Shown: piece by piece, positions 45,184 through 58,193 of the stretch
Numbering within the stretch: position 1 is the first letter of the stretch
Layout: each line of letters begins with the position of its first letter
Assembly: GCF_012395835.1 (NCBI RefSeq)
Contig: NZ_JAAZSQ010000020.1
Span: forward strand, 21,464 to 85,463
Source of the DNA: Arthrobacter mobilis
GTDB taxonomy: Bacteria; Actinomycetota; Actinomycetes; Actinomycetales; Micrococcaceae
DNA: 64,000 bases
Reading direction: 5' to 3'
The notes under the pieces: model-generated
The model's database searches: none
What the model saw: the letters and a program-made list of their open reading frames with translations, nothing else
What the model was told of the DNA's origin: nothing
Program-made: the position numbers and the translations under genes

Positions 45184-45336
45184 GTGAGTGGCACTGTGTC
45201 CCGGCGACTTCGCGTTGTCATCGATGCGGAACTCGTCGTGGAGCTAGTAAGGGAAACGCCGACCGATCTGCAGGCGGGCCTTCTGACGGCGAACAGTATC
45301 GAGTTCTACCCGGATGATTCACAGGACAGGCCCTAG
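45184..45336 (+). pseudogene. short ORF of 50 residues fused into an IS end
   Basis: Reads SGTVSRRLRVVIDAELVVEL, then VRETPTDLQAGLLTANSIEF and ends YPDDSQDRP, the last residues being encoded by the IS5-type terminal repeat. It looks like the start of a larger gene truncated by the element. Function unknown. Confidence 0.3.
45316..45335. mobile_element. solitary terminal repeat of the IS5-type element
   Basis: GATTCACAGGACAGGCCCTA repeats the right end at 43421-43441 (GATAAATCACAGGACAGGCC then CTA) and the complement of the left end. No transposase is attached. Confidence 0.75.
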
Positions 45337-45458
45337 ACGGTATGGAGTGACCGCCCTTGCGTGGGTGGTTGCGGGCCGGGGCCTCGCTGACGCAGATTCG
45401 TGGGTTACCGGACAGAAGCCCCTGCCCGGCCTATCCGACATGCGTAGGAGGCCCCGGT

Positions 45459-46551
45459 GTTTATTGAGCGTACGAGTGTTGGGCTGGATGTGCACGCCCG
45501 GTCTGTTGCGGCAGCGGCGATCGACGGCGTGACCGGGGAGCTGGTCCAGGCCAGGCTGGCCCCGTCGTATGAGTGTCAGGGCATGGCTGGCCGGGCTTCC
45601 CGCTCCGCTGGCCGTGGCCTATGAGGCAGGCCCGACGGGGTTCGGGCTGGCACGGTCCCTGGCGGCGGACGGGATCAGGTGCGTGGTCGCTGCCCCGTCG
45701 AAGCTGCAGCGCCCGTCCGGGGACCGGGTGAAGACCGACGCCCGGGACGCGGTGCATCTGGCCAGGCTGCTGCGCCTTGACGAGAGCCGCCGCGGTGTCG
45801 GTCCCTGACACGGCGCAGGAAGCCGCCCGTGACCTGGTGCGTGCCAGGGAGGACTGCCGGGGGGACCTGATGAGGGCCAGGCACCGGCTCTCGAAGCTGC
45901 TGCTGCGGCACGGGATCGTCTATGCCGGCGGGGCCGCCTGGACCGGCGCGCACGATGCCTGGCTGCGCCGCGAAGCGGCCGGGCAGCTGACCTTGAAGGC
46001 AACCCGGATGGCCTTCGACTCCGAGTACGAGGCCGTCCTGGCGGTCAAGGCGCGCAGGGACCGCCTCGACGCCGCAATCGCGGAGCTGGCCGCCGAAAGC
46101 GAGGCAGCACCCCTGGTGCGGCGCCTGGGCTGCCTGCGCGGGGTCAGCACCCTCACCGGGTTCGCCCTCGCGGCCGGGATCGGCGACTGGCACCGGTTCA
46201 CCGGCGCCACGATCGCCTCCTTCGTCGGGCTCACCCCCGCCGAGCACTCCTCGGGCGCCTCCCGGACCCAGGGACCGGACATCCAAGACCGGCAACTCCC
46301 ACGTCCGCCGGCTCCCGGCCCGGGGCCGCATGGCACCACCGGGCCCGCTATACCGTCGGCAAAACCATGCGCGACCGGTGGGACCTCGCTCCGGCCGCGG
46401 CGCGCATTCGCGGCGACGAGGGCAACCGGCGCCTCCACGACCGCTGGGTGAAATTCCTTGAGCGGCGCAAGCGCCCCACCGTGGCCAATGTCGCGATCGC
46501 CCGCGAGCTGGCTTAGCTGGTGCTGGTCACTGGCCGTGATGGAGGACTGAG
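45459..46551 (+). pseudogene. IS110-family transposase, decayed
   Basis: Starts GTG 45459 FIERTSVGLDVHARSVAAAA, with the RuvC-like DEDD residues GLDVH and [18 protein letters not shown]. At least three frameshifts (near 45573, near 45785, near 46270) and a premature TAG at 46514 break it. The pieces cover the C-terminal Transposase_20 region (LGCLRGVSTLTGFALAAGIG). GTAGGAGGCCCC precedes the start. The 120 bases upstream to the IS5-type end are typical of the non-coding end of this family. Confidence 0.88.
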
Positions 46552-47001
46552 CCCCGGCCGCTTCGCCGGGCCACGGGGCGCTGACGGCAGCGCGTGGAGC
46601 CACCCGCGAAACACCTATGAGCAGCCGCCCCCCGGCGGCCACGCCCGTTCCTAGACACGCGGACCGGCCCCAGCCGAACCACCGTCCTGCGGTAACCAAC
46701 CCGCGCATATCAGCTGCCCAGGGCGTTGGGCCCTCCGTGATGGCAGAAAATTCGCGGTCGGACCGGCTCGTCCGGGCACTGGCCGGGCATGGCGTCGCGG
46801 TGCACTCTGGTGGTGTGTTCCGGTCAGACGCCGATCAGACTGTGGTGCTTTTGAGCCTGTATATCAGCATGGGTGCGGAGGGCCCTTTCCGCGGGAACCG
46901 TGGATTGTTGCCGTGAGCACGAGTGAGAGACTTCTGTTTTTCCGCCCTCCTCGGAACACGTTTATTCGGAAGATCCGGGAAGGAAGCGGGTTGGGACTGC
47001 C
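46552..47001. other. 450-base gap between the two IS110 elements
   Basis: Should include the right end of the decayed IS110 and the left non-coding end of the intact one. No convincing gene. In characterised IS110 elements such a region encodes the bridge RNA that selects target and donor; its presence here is inference. Confidence 0.45.
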
Positions 47002-48243
47002 ATGGACGTTCTGCACGAGCGGTGCGCAGGCATTGATATTTCCAAACGCGACGCCAAGGTTTGCGTGCGCCGCCCCGGCCGCCGCCGCGGGCAATACACC
47101 TCGACGGTGGCCACGTGGGGGTCGACCACGAACGAGGTGTTGGCCCTGCGGGAGCATCTGCTCCACGAGCAGGTGACGCTGGTGGTGATGGAAGCCACCG
47201 GCGACTACTGGAAGCAGTTCTATTTCCTGCTTGAAGACGGGCTCAACGTGATGCTTACCAATGCCCAACAGGTCAAGAACATGCCCGGGCGCAAGACCGA
47301 TGTCTCGGATGCGGCATGGCTGGCCCAGCTGGGCGCGTTCGGTCTCGTGCGTGCCTCGTTCGTTCCACCCGAGCCCGTCCGCCAGCTCCGGGACCTGACG
47401 CGCACCCGGACAATGTTCATCCGACAGCGCGGCAGTGAGATCCAGCGCCTGGAGAAGCTGCTCGAAGACGCCGGGATCAAGCTCTCCTCCGTGGCCACGG
47501 ATCTGACAGGTGTCTCCTCCCGGGCGATGCTCGGGGCCCTCATCGAGGGAGAGCGGGATCCTGCGGTACTGGCCGATCTTGCCGTTTACAGCCTGCGGGC
47601 AAAGATTCCCGCCCTGGCCGAAGCCCTCAACGGCAGATTCAACGCCCACCATGCGTTCCTGGCCGGACTGCACCTGGACATCATCGACGGGCACACCCGG
47701 GCCATTGAGGAGCTCGGCGCCCGGATCGAGCAGGCGATCGACCCCTTCCGCCCGGCCCGGGACCTGCTGATGAGCATCCCCGGCGTCAGCGGGCGCGTCG
47801 CCGAAGTCATCATCGCCGAAACCGGGGCCGACATGAGCGTGTTCCCCACCGCGGCGCACCTGGCATCCTGGTCTGGTACCGCACCGGGCAACAATGAATC
47901 GGCCGGGCGCATCAAATCCGGCAGGACCAGAGCCGGCAACCCGTATCTCAAGGGCGCCCTCGGGATAGCGGTGCTTGCCGGCTCGAGATCGAAGAAGACC
48001 TACTTCGGCGCCAAATACCGGCGCCTTGCCGCCCGGCGGGGGCCCATGAAAGCCCTCGTTGCCGTCGAGCATGCAATTCTGACAGCCGTATGGAACATGC
48101 TCCGGACCGGCGAACTCTACAAGGATCCAGGACCTGACTACTTCACCCGGCTGCAGCCGGCCAAAACGCGCGCCCGCGCCGTCAGCCAGCTCGAAGCCAT
48201 GGGCTTCACGGTCACTATCGAACCAGCACAACAAGCCGGCTGA
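47002..48243 (+). mobile_element. IS110-family transposase, intact
   Basis: 413-residue recombinase. The N-terminal DEDD RuvC-like domain shows Asp in CAGIDISKRDAKV, Glu in VVMEATGDYW and Asp residues in KTDVSDAAWLAQL. The C-terminal Transposase_20 domain has LLMSIPGVSGRVAEVIIAE and the catalytic-serine region APGNNESAGRIKSGRTRAGN. No frameshift is visible. It differs clearly from the decayed IS110 copy upstream, so the two are separate elements. The element ends cannot be placed exactly. Confidence 0.93.
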
Positions 48244-48719
48244 CCCGTCCCCGCGGACGGGCCAATGAGCGCCCGCCTAAGCCGAGGCACACCATCCGCG
48301 GCCACCTTAATTTTCGTGAGAGTCTGACCGCGCGTCGACCAACGACACGCTCGCCAGCCCCCGCCCGGTGAAGCAACGAGGCGCCCCCGGGACCTCGTCC
48401 CGAGGGCGCCTCGTCATGCCCACTTGACAGCACATCACTCCATATCAGTTGTACCTGGCCATGAGGTTGGTTGCGGGCGAGTTGGGTTGACGTAGGGAGA
48501 GCCTCCGGGTGGGGTGTGGCTTGTCGAAGGCTTACACCTGACCCCGGAGGCTCCCTATGTCCCTCATCCTTGGTGCCGTAGTCAGCACCGAAAGCACGGT
48601 CGGTGCCCGCATTATCCAATGGAGACTGGCTGTACCGTGTGAACACTACGGCCAAAAGGGAGTTGATACCGGTGAGGCCTACCCCACCCCGGTCGGGAAT
48701 CGGGTACTACAGTGGATGC
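48244..48719. other. 476-base gap with two hairpins, downstream of IS110
   Basis: Contains CGAGGCGCCC/GGGCGCCTCG (48378-48413) and a 65-bp imperfect hairpin (48493-48557) whose outer arms TAGGGAGAGCCTCCGGGT and ACCCCGGAGGCTCCCTA pair. No gene is recognised. The second hairpin resembles an IS end or a mobile-element recombination site, but it has no partner in the window. Confidence 0.5.
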
Positions 48720-49754
48720 ATGGCTGCCAGCCGCAATCCGCTCGACGACCTGCGCGAAACCATCGCCCATCTGGCCGACCAGCTCAAGCTGCACGGTTCG
48801 GAGCGCGTCGACGACCTGGTCGGCGATCTCATCGGTGCTAGGCCCGGGCCGCCCCGGCCGCTGTCCGAGGTGCAGGCCGAGCTCGACGCGTTGGTCGGAC
48901 TGGAGACCGTGAAGGAACAGGTGCGGGGCCTCGTCGCACTGCTCCAGGTCCAGGCCCGCCGTAAGGCGCACGGCCTGCCGGAGGTGGCCACATCACAGCA
49001 TCTGGTGTTCCTCGGAAACCCGGGCACGGGCAAGACCACCGTGGCGCGGCTCCTGGCCGAGATGTACCGCGCGGTCGGTCTGCTGCAGAAAGGCCACCTG
49101 GTCGAGGTCGACCGTTCGGGCCTCGTGGGGCAGTACGTCGGCGCGACCGCCATCAAGACGGACCGGGTGATCCGGCGTGCGCTGGACGGCGTCCTGTTCA
49201 TCGACGAGGCCTACGCGCTGGCCCCGGAGGACGGCCGGGCGGACTTCGGCCCCGAGGCGATCGAGGTCCTGCTCAAGCGGATGGAGGACCACCGCCACCG
49301 CCTGGTCGTGATCGTGGCCGGGTACCCGCAGCTGATGGAGTCCTTCCTGCTCTCGAACCCCGGACTGCGCTCCCGATTCGCCCGCGAGATCACGTTCCCC
49401 GACTACTCCGTCGACGAACTCCAGACGATCTTCCACCGGATGCTGGCCCAGCACGAGTACACGCTGGAGCCGGGTGCGGACCAGATGCTGCGACGCATTT
49501 TCACCGGGCTCCATGCGGGCGAGGACTCCGGCAACGCACGGTTCGCCCGCACGCTGTTCGAGCAGGCACTCAACCGCCAGGCGCTGCGGCTGTCGCTCGA
49601 CGAGGAACAAAGTCTCGACGTGCTCGATCGTGAGGCCGTCATGACGCTCACCGCGGACGACATCGTCGAGGCGGCGCTGGCCTTGGGCGAGGAGCCGGAT
49701 CCGGAACCGATGCCGGAACCGGAGCAGTCACACTGGTGGCGCTGGTTGGGCTGA
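48720..49754 (+). CDS. CbbX/SpoVK-like AAA+ ATPase
   Basis: 344 residues with one AAA+ module: Walker [17 protein letters not shown] (about 100-115), Walker [12 protein letters not shown] (about 158-168), and the arginine-finger region [12 protein letters not shown]-terminal [18 protein letters not shown] forms a short helical extension. Relatives include CbbX (Rubisco activase), SpoVK and the EccA ATPase of type VII secretion, but no Rubisco or ESX genes are adjacent. Start ATG 48720 may be leaderless (TACAGT at 48706-48711). It is isolated among IS fragments and is probably imported cargo. Confidence 0.85.
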   Translation: MAASRNPLDDLRETIAHLADQLKLHGSERVDDLVGDLIGARPGPPRPLSEVQAELDALVGLETVKEQVRGLVALLQVQARRKAHGLPEVATSQHLVFLGNPGTGKTTVARLLAEMYRAVGLLQKGHLVEVDRSGLVGQYVGATAIKTDRVIRRALDGVLFIDEAYALAPEDGRADFGPEAIEVLLKRMEDHRHRLVVIVAGYPQLMESFLLSNPGLRSRFAREITFPDYSVDELQTIFHRMLAQHEYTLEPGADQMLRRIFTGLHAGEDSGNARFARTLFEQALNRQALRLSLDEEQSLDVLDREAVMTLTADDIVEAALALGEEPDPEPMPEPEQSHWWRWLG

Positions 49755-49769
49755 CCGGATCTGCGGCGG

Positions 49770-49957
49770 CTGTCAGGCGAATGCTGCGTTCGCTGCGGCT
49801 GGTCTGCAAGGTCCGGCGGAAGAAGCGCTACAACTCTTACCAGGGCGAGCAGGGCATCGTTGCCCCGAACCTGCTGAACCGGCAGTTTGATGCCGGCGCC
49901 CCGAATGAAAAGCGGGTGACCGACGTGACCGAATTCAGCGTCGCCGACAGGCCCTAA
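49770..49957 (+). mobile_element. IS3-family OrfB fragment
   Basis: Reads RRMLRSLRLVCKVRRKKRYN, then NLLNRQFDAGAPNEKRVTDV and TEFSVAD, the start of the rve catalytic domain of IS3 OrfB including the first catalytic Asp context (VTDVTEF). It is cut off by GACAGGCCCTA at 49945-49955, a partial end like those of the IS5-type element. Confidence 0.85.
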
Positions 49958-50186
49958 GGCACTGCCCCCTGGCTATGCCCACCGGGTCCCACTGACAAGC
50001 GTGGGTGGATTAGTGGACACGCGACCATGGTGGTGCGTCAATGTTCCGGGAAGACACGACTTGGTCGGGGAGCCCACGGACCGACAGGGGCCTGCGGGAA
50101 TGCCACGTGTGGCATTCCCGCAGGCCCCTGTATCCTTGCCGTGGAAACCATCCCTTGGCTGTTCGGCCCAGAGCAGTTAAAGCCGG
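49958..50186. terminator. gap with a perfect 23-bp hairpin at 50084-50131
   Basis: Arms at 50084-50106 and 50109-50131 are exact complements with a 2-base centre. No U-run. It lies just downstream of gbcB (minus strand) and marks the boundary between the insertion-sequence island and the betaine locus. Confidence 0.7.
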
Positions 50187-51593
50187 CTAGGCATCGATCA
50201 CCATATCGGTGCGCGCGGTCGAGCAGCAGGGCAGGAACTTGCCGGCATCGATTTCCCGTTTCCGGATACCGCCCTGGTGGTTCATCTCGACCTCCCCGGA
50301 AAGCTTGACGACCTTGCAGGAGCCGCACATGCCTTCCTTGCAGTTCGCACCGATCCTGACGCCCGCACGCTGGGCCACCCCGAGGATGTGTTCGTCGGGG
50401 TCAATCCGAACATTGATGCCGGTACGCATGAAGGACAGGGTCAGGCTTCCCGTTCCCACCGTGTCAAAACTCGAGGCATCGGGGGTCGCGGCCTCCGGCT
50501 CGGCGTCCGAACTGCCCTCGGGGGCGGGCGCGTCCGGGTCGACGGTTTCCAGCGGCAGTCCCGAGGCCTTCAGGGTTCCCTCGGCGTCGTAGCCGGGCTC
50601 GTAGAGCCCGAACGCGCTGGGCTGGCTTTCATAGTACTCCTCGGCGGAATCTTCAATTTCCTCCGCGATTTCCTCGGCGATGTCCGCTGCAAGCGCGATC
50701 TCTGCCTGGTACTCAAGGAGTGTCTGACGATCTCCCGAGAAGAACTCCATGTAGATGGAGGTGTCATCGACGCCGACCTTCTTGAGGAGCTCGGTGGCGC
50801 TGTTCAGGTAACCCTCGGGGCCGCAGGCATAGACCTGGCGGCCGTTGGCATCGGGTGCCACCTGGTCGATCATGGCTGCCGTCAGCCTTCCGCTGAGCCC
50901 TTCCCACCCGTCGGGTTTGCTGCGGTCGCCCAGGGAGTAGAAGACCTTGACGCGCGAGTCCACGGAGGCGATGTAGGCCAGCTCCTGGTGAAAGGCGAAA
51001 CCTCCGGCCTCGGCTCCATGGTAGAGCACCACGACGTCGGCGTGTCCGGGCAGGGAGTGGATGGTCCGCACCATGGACATGATGGGAGTGATGCCCGCGC
51101 CGGCGGCCAGCAAGAGGTAACGCGCCCGCCGGTCGGCATCGGGCAGGTGGAACGCCCCGACCGGTCCGAGCATATCCAGGACGGTGCCGGGTTTGACGTT
51201 CTGGTGCACCCACGGGGAGACGAGTCCTGTGGGGTCGCGTTTGACGGTGACGCTGAAGGTCCAGGGCTGGGTGGGCGAACTGGACAGCGAGTAGCTGCGG
51301 TCTACCGGTTCCTGGTCCTCGCCGTTCACGGGAAAGGCGATGTTTACGTACTGGCCTGCACGGAACGCTAGGGGCGCACCGTCGCAGCGGCGGAACACGA
51401 AGGTCATCATGTCGCCCGCTTCGGGTACGGTCTCGACACATTCGGCCATGAACTCCTGCGGATGCCAGGGACCCAGGGCGTGGGCGGCGCGGGCGGGTGC
51501 CTCGGTGCTGCCCAGCACCCTGTTCCACGGCATCTCGAGACCGCGGATGCGCCGTGGTTCCTCGATCACCGTCTCAGTGAGGAGTTCAGTCAT
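50187..51593 (-). CDS. gbcB: glycine betaine monooxygenase reductase component (GbcB-like)
   Basis: Passes electrons from NAD(P)H via FAD and a [2Fe-2S] cluster to the Rieske oxygenase. The 468-residue product has the flavin motif RSYSLSSS (about 99-106), the nucleotide-binding AGAGITPIMSM (about 169-179), CGPEGYLNSA, and a C-terminal plant-type ferredoxin domain with CKEGMCGSCK and a final Cys in LPCCS. Between the reductase and the ferredoxin domain is an acidic linker of about 75-80 residues (about 295-375), much longer than in Pseudomonas GbcB. The start overlaps the gbcA stop (ATGA). Confidence 0.9.
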   Translation of the reverse strand: MTELLTETVIEEPRRIRGLEMPWNRVLGSTEAPARAAHALGPWHPQEFMAECVETVPEAGDMMTFVFRRCDGAPLAFRAGQYVNIAFPVNGEDQEPVDRSYSLSSSPTQPWTFSVTVKRDPTGLVSPWVHQNVKPGTVLDMLGPVGAFHLPDADRRARYLLLAAGAGITPIMSMVRTIHSLPGHADVVVLYHGAEAGGFAFHQELAYIASVDSRVKVFYSLGDRSKPDGWEGLSGRLTAAMIDQVAPDANGRQVYACGPEGYLNSATELLKKVGVDDTSIYMEFFSGDRQTLLEYQAEIALAADIAEEIAEEIEDSAEEYYESQPSAFGLYEPGYDAEGTLKASGLPLETVDPDAPAPEGSSDAEPEAATPDASSFDTVGTGSLTLSFMRTGINVRIDPDEHILGVAQRAGVRIGANCKEGMCGSCKVVKLSGEVEMNHQGGIRKREIDAGKFLPCCSTARTDMVIDA

Positions 51594-52894
51594 GCCAAGT
51601 GCTCCTGTACGCGCTGCACGTACCAGTTAATGAACGCCTCTACCTGGTATTCGCTCTTCATGTACGGGCCGGGCTCGTAGGCGGGGCTGCCGGCACCCTT
51701 CTGGCACAGCTCCACGAACGCCTTGTCCTGCAGGTTTGTCTGCTTCCAGGTGTAGGTGAGTTTCTCCAGATCGTAATCGACGCCTTCCTCGGCGTCGTCA
51801 GCCACCAGCCAGGTGGTGCGTACCAGCGTCTGGTGTTCGTTGATGGGGAAGACGCCGAACGTGATGACGTGGTCGCCGAGGAAATGGAACCAGCTGTTGG
51901 GCTGCAGGTGCATCGAGCAGCGGCCAAGGCGGAAGTCCGGCAGGTCGCCGAGCAGCTTCTTGGAAAGCCTGCGCCCGTCAGCCGAGAACGATTCGCCCTC
52001 TCCGTCCAGTGATTCACGTGAGATGCGGATTCCCGCGATGCGCGTGTCAAGCTCCTCGACCACCTCGTAGGGCAGGCCGTAGCGGCGGCAACGCTCCTCG
52101 AGGGAGGACTGGGCTTCCTTGTTGCGTTCCCACACTTCCTCAAGGTGGGGCGGAATCAGGCCCTCCGTCAGGCCCCAGGTCGGGAAGAGGGAGCAGGCGA
52201 GTTCAGGGTGGCCGTCGCAGTGGTAGCACTCACGGTTGTTCTCCATGACGAGCTTCCAGTTGCCCTCCTCGACGATGTTCTGCTGGTAGGCGATTTTCGT
52301 CTTCGACAGATCGTGGGGCGCGAGGTAGGGCTCAAAGATCTTTGAGGTTTCGTCGAAGTCTGCCGGCGGTTCGTCCGCAATGCAGACGAAGATGAGTCCG
52401 GCGACCACGCGGCTGTGGGCGCGCTTAAGCCCGAAGCAGCTCTTGTCGAACTTCGCTTCCCCGGGAGCCGAGGCGTGGATCAGATCGCCGCTGGGCGAGT
52501 AGGTCCAGGAGTGGTAGCCGCAGACCAGGTTTCCCGTTGATCCCGCAGCTTCGGTCAGGACGCGGGCGCCGCGGTGGCGGCACACGTTGTGCAGGACGTT
52601 CACGTCGCCGTCGTCGTTGCGCAGCACGATCAGGGAGTAGGGCCCGTAGTCGACGGTGACGTAATCGCCCGGCTCCGGCAGTTCGGCGACGCTGGCAGCA
52701 AAGATCCAGTGCTGGCCAAAAATGGCCTCCATGTCGATCTTGAAAATCGCCGGGTCGGTGTAGAAGGGGGCATCGAGGGAATAGCCCGTGCGCCGGAACT
52801 CAAACAGCTCGGCGATTTCCGCCAGCTGCTCTGCAGGCAATGATGTAGCGAGTTTTCCGCGTGAGTTGAGGGGCACGTTCACTGGAGCGGACAT
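51590..52894 (-). CDS. gbcA: glycine betaine monooxygenase, Rieske oxygenase component (GbcA-like)
   Basis: Demethylates glycine betaine to dimethylglycine with release of formaldehyde. The 434-residue product has the Rieske cluster ligands CRHRGARV and CGYHSW (about 108-130) and the mononuclear iron site in NNRECYHCDGHPELACS (about 219-235). The start ATG 52894 follows CGGGAGAAAAA. Linked dimethylglycine oxidase and PurU genes support betaine over other quaternary amines, though a related substrate such as stachydrine is possible. Confidence 0.9.
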   Translation of the reverse strand: MSAPVNVPLNSRGKLATSLPAEQLAEIAELFEFRRTGYSLDAPFYTDPAIFKIDMEAIFGQHWIFAASVAELPEPGDYVTVDYGPYSLIVLRNDDGDVNVLHNVCRHRGARVLTEAAGSTGNLVCGYHSWTYSPSGDLIHASAPGEAKFDKSCFGLKRAHSRVVAGLIFVCIADEPPADFDETSKIFEPYLAPHDLSKTKIAYQQNIVEEGNWKLVMENNRECYHCDGHPELACSLFPTWGLTEGLIPPHLEEVWERNKEAQSSLEERCRRYGLPYEVVEELDTRIAGIRISRESLDGEGESFSADGRRLSKKLLGDLPDFRLGRCSMHLQPNSWFHFLGDHVITFGVFPINEHQTLVRTTWLVADDAEEGVDYDLEKLTYTWKQTNLQDKAFVELCQKGAGSPAYEPGPYMKSEYQVEAFINWYVQRVQEHLA

Positions 52895-53039
52895 TTTTTC
52901 TCCCGGGAGGACTGGCAGTGTGCGATTAGTGGGGATTGCGGAGTTAATGGGAGCAACTGGTGTTGTCGAGATGTTGTAGCCGGCGAAACATCACCCAAGG
53001 ATGCTCCCACCACCACAAGCGTCTCCATGTTTCCCTTCA

Positions 53040-53056
53040 CATGCGTATTACGCAAC
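53040..53056. promoter_or_regulatory. candidate operator upstream of gbcA
   Basis: CATGCGTATTACGCAAC: TGCGT and ACGCA arms around ATT. It lies 146 bases before the gbcA start and matches the site at 58142-58158 in 12 of 14 arm positions. Confidence 0.55.
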
Positions 53057-53347
53057 GACAATCATGATGTGCAACAGCGTGACGTATCCCACGCTAGCTG
53101 TCAAGCTGTTAAGACGCGGCCCAAGGCCACATAAATGCCTTAACATTGCAGTGCGGGCAGGTGCGACAGTGTGGAACGCTAAATGGCGCAACTTCCCTCC
53201 TTCCACCCCCATCAGAGAGACGCCGGTAATGGCGATTCCGTCAGGCAGCGGCAGCTCATCCCCGTCCAGACCGATGGGCCACGGGGGTCAGCTTGGATGT
53301 AGTTCAACATGCTGTTGTGACAAGGGCATGCCAGCACTTATGGATCT
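53057..53347. other. gbcA upstream region without genes
   Basis: Relatively AT-rich intergenic DNA between the operator and an aminotransferase remnant. No gene recognised. Confidence 0.4.
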
Positions 53348-53581
53348 TTACTCGATTTGTGCGGCACATAGCCCACTCGATTCCTGGGTGGGTGAACCTT
53401 CCTTAGCGGAAGGTGCAACCGTGTTATACGAGAGTCGCAGAGCGACGGCCGCCAGCGCCTGGTCGTAAGTGGACAGCGTCTGGGCTACTTCTTCCGGTGT
53501 AACGATGGCAGGCGGGACCATGTGGATGCGGGTGTCCGGGTGCTGCGGTCCTGGACGAGTTCCAGCGCCCAGAAGACTCCT
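53348..53581 (-). pseudogene. class III aminotransferase C-terminal remnant
   Basis: Reads GVFWALELVQDRSTRTP and then, in another frame, RIHMVPPAIVTPEEVAQTL followed by STYDQALAAVA, the two motifs that flank the last 60 residues of class III aminotransferases. The intervening sequence is deleted and nothing of the N-terminal PLP domain remains. A stop is at 53348-53350. Confidence 0.65.
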
Positions 53582-53776
53582 TTAGGTCCAGTCCCCGGTT
53601 GAGGGCCGCCGGCTTTTTGAAAAGGTCGGCATCTACCAGGCTTGGGCCGCGGAGGAAAGCCCTGGGTTCCACTACCGCGTGACCAAGGCTGGGGAAGGGC
53701 CGACTCGTGCTAGGTCGGATATATCTAGGGTGGGACCGGTCACCGGCCCGCTGGATCGAGGGAAAGGCCCGGCACT

Positions 53777-54424
53777 GTGGAAGCGATGAGTACCGTCGGC
53801 CGGACCCGGGCGGAACACGCGTATCTGGAACTGCGCCAGCGGATTATCGACATGCGCCTGCCGCCGGGGGCGGCCTTGGACGAAGAGGCCCTGATGGCCG
53901 AGCTGGGCGTGGGACGCACGCCGATGCGCGAGGCTGTCAAGCGGCTGGAGTCCGACCGCATGCTTACGGTCTGTCAGCGCCGGGGCACCATCGTTGCCGA
54001 CGTGAATATCCGGGATCTGAAGGCCATCTCGGATGCCCGGCGGGTGCTGGAATCCTTCGCCGCGCGCCGGGCGGCCGAACTGGCCACGGACGAGGACCGG
54101 CAGCGCTTGAAGGAGTGCCTGCGGCAGCTGGCGGCAACCGCGGAGGAATCCAACCGGACCTCGATGGACCTGGACGAGCAGATTCACCGCACCGTGTATG
54201 CGGTCATGCGCAACAGCTACGTGGAAGCGACGCTGATCCAGTACTTCAGCCTCTCGCAGCGGATGTGGAATTTCGTCCTCCCCGGGCTGGCGCCGATCAC
54301 CGGGCACGTGCGGGAACATGAGGCGCTGCTGCAGGCCATCATCGACGGCGACGCGGACCGGGCCGCGGACTTGGCCGAGGAACACGTGACGCCCTTCGAA
54401 GGGCTGGTACGCAGCGCCCTGTAG
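53777..54424 (+). CDS. GntR-family (FadR/FCD type) transcriptional regulator
   Basis: 215 residues: an N-terminal winged helix (LRQRIIDMRLPPGAALDEEA, MAELGVGRTPMREAVKRLES) and an all-helical FCD ligand-binding domain with the metal-binding pattern DLDEQIHRTVYAVMRN and ITGHVREHEALLQAI. It lies between gbcA and the dimethylglycine oxidase gene, convergent with the latter, and is the best candidate regulator of the locus. GTG 53777 has GGGAAAGG upstream; ATG 53786 is an alternative. Confidence 0.93.
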   Translation: MEAMSTVGRTRAEHAYLELRQRIIDMRLPPGAALDEEALMAELGVGRTPMREAVKRLESDRMLTVCQRRGTIVADVNIRDLKAISDARRVLESFAARRAAELATDEDRQRLKECLRQLAATAEESNRTSMDLDEQIHRTVYAVMRNSYVEATLIQYFSLSQRMWNFVLPGLAPITGHVREHEALLQAIIDGDADRAADLAEEHVTPFEGLVRSAL

Positions 54425-54448
54425 CCTGCGTACCAGCCTTTGCATCGT

Positions 54449-57921
<3,473 letters not shown>

Positions 57922-58141
57922 GGCGTCTGGTTCTTCCTTAGGGATCAGGGCGAAGTCGTGACGGCGTTGTTGTCCGGCAGCGAAGCGCCGGCCGTGGTGG
58001 AGTCCGGCCGGCCGGTTCCGACTGAACATACAACTGATATATAAGCGACCGTAGTGTTCCGCTCCCTAACTGTCAACGGTCAGTATTCACGCGCTTGACA
58101 TCATTCTGTGGCGTGGCTCACCGTTGTGTAGGATGAACCGT

Positions 58142-58158
58142 GTTGCGTCAAACGCAAC
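58142..58158. promoter_or_regulatory. palindromic operator between purU and the transporter operon
   Basis: GTTGCGTCAAACGCAAC: perfect 7-bp arms around CAA. It lies 7 bases after TAGGAT-like promoter sequence (58129-58134) and 36 bases before the ferredoxin reductase remnant; divergent purU is 220 bases away. Confidence 0.65.
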
Positions 58159-58193
58159 TCTCTCCCCTCGAACCGCCCGCTCAGGTCAGGAGC

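Noticed and set aside
53424..53672. Minus-strand 82-codon ORF in the gbcA-gntR gap
   Set aside because: It is a third frame across the aminotransferase remnant and carries neither of its motifs in frame.
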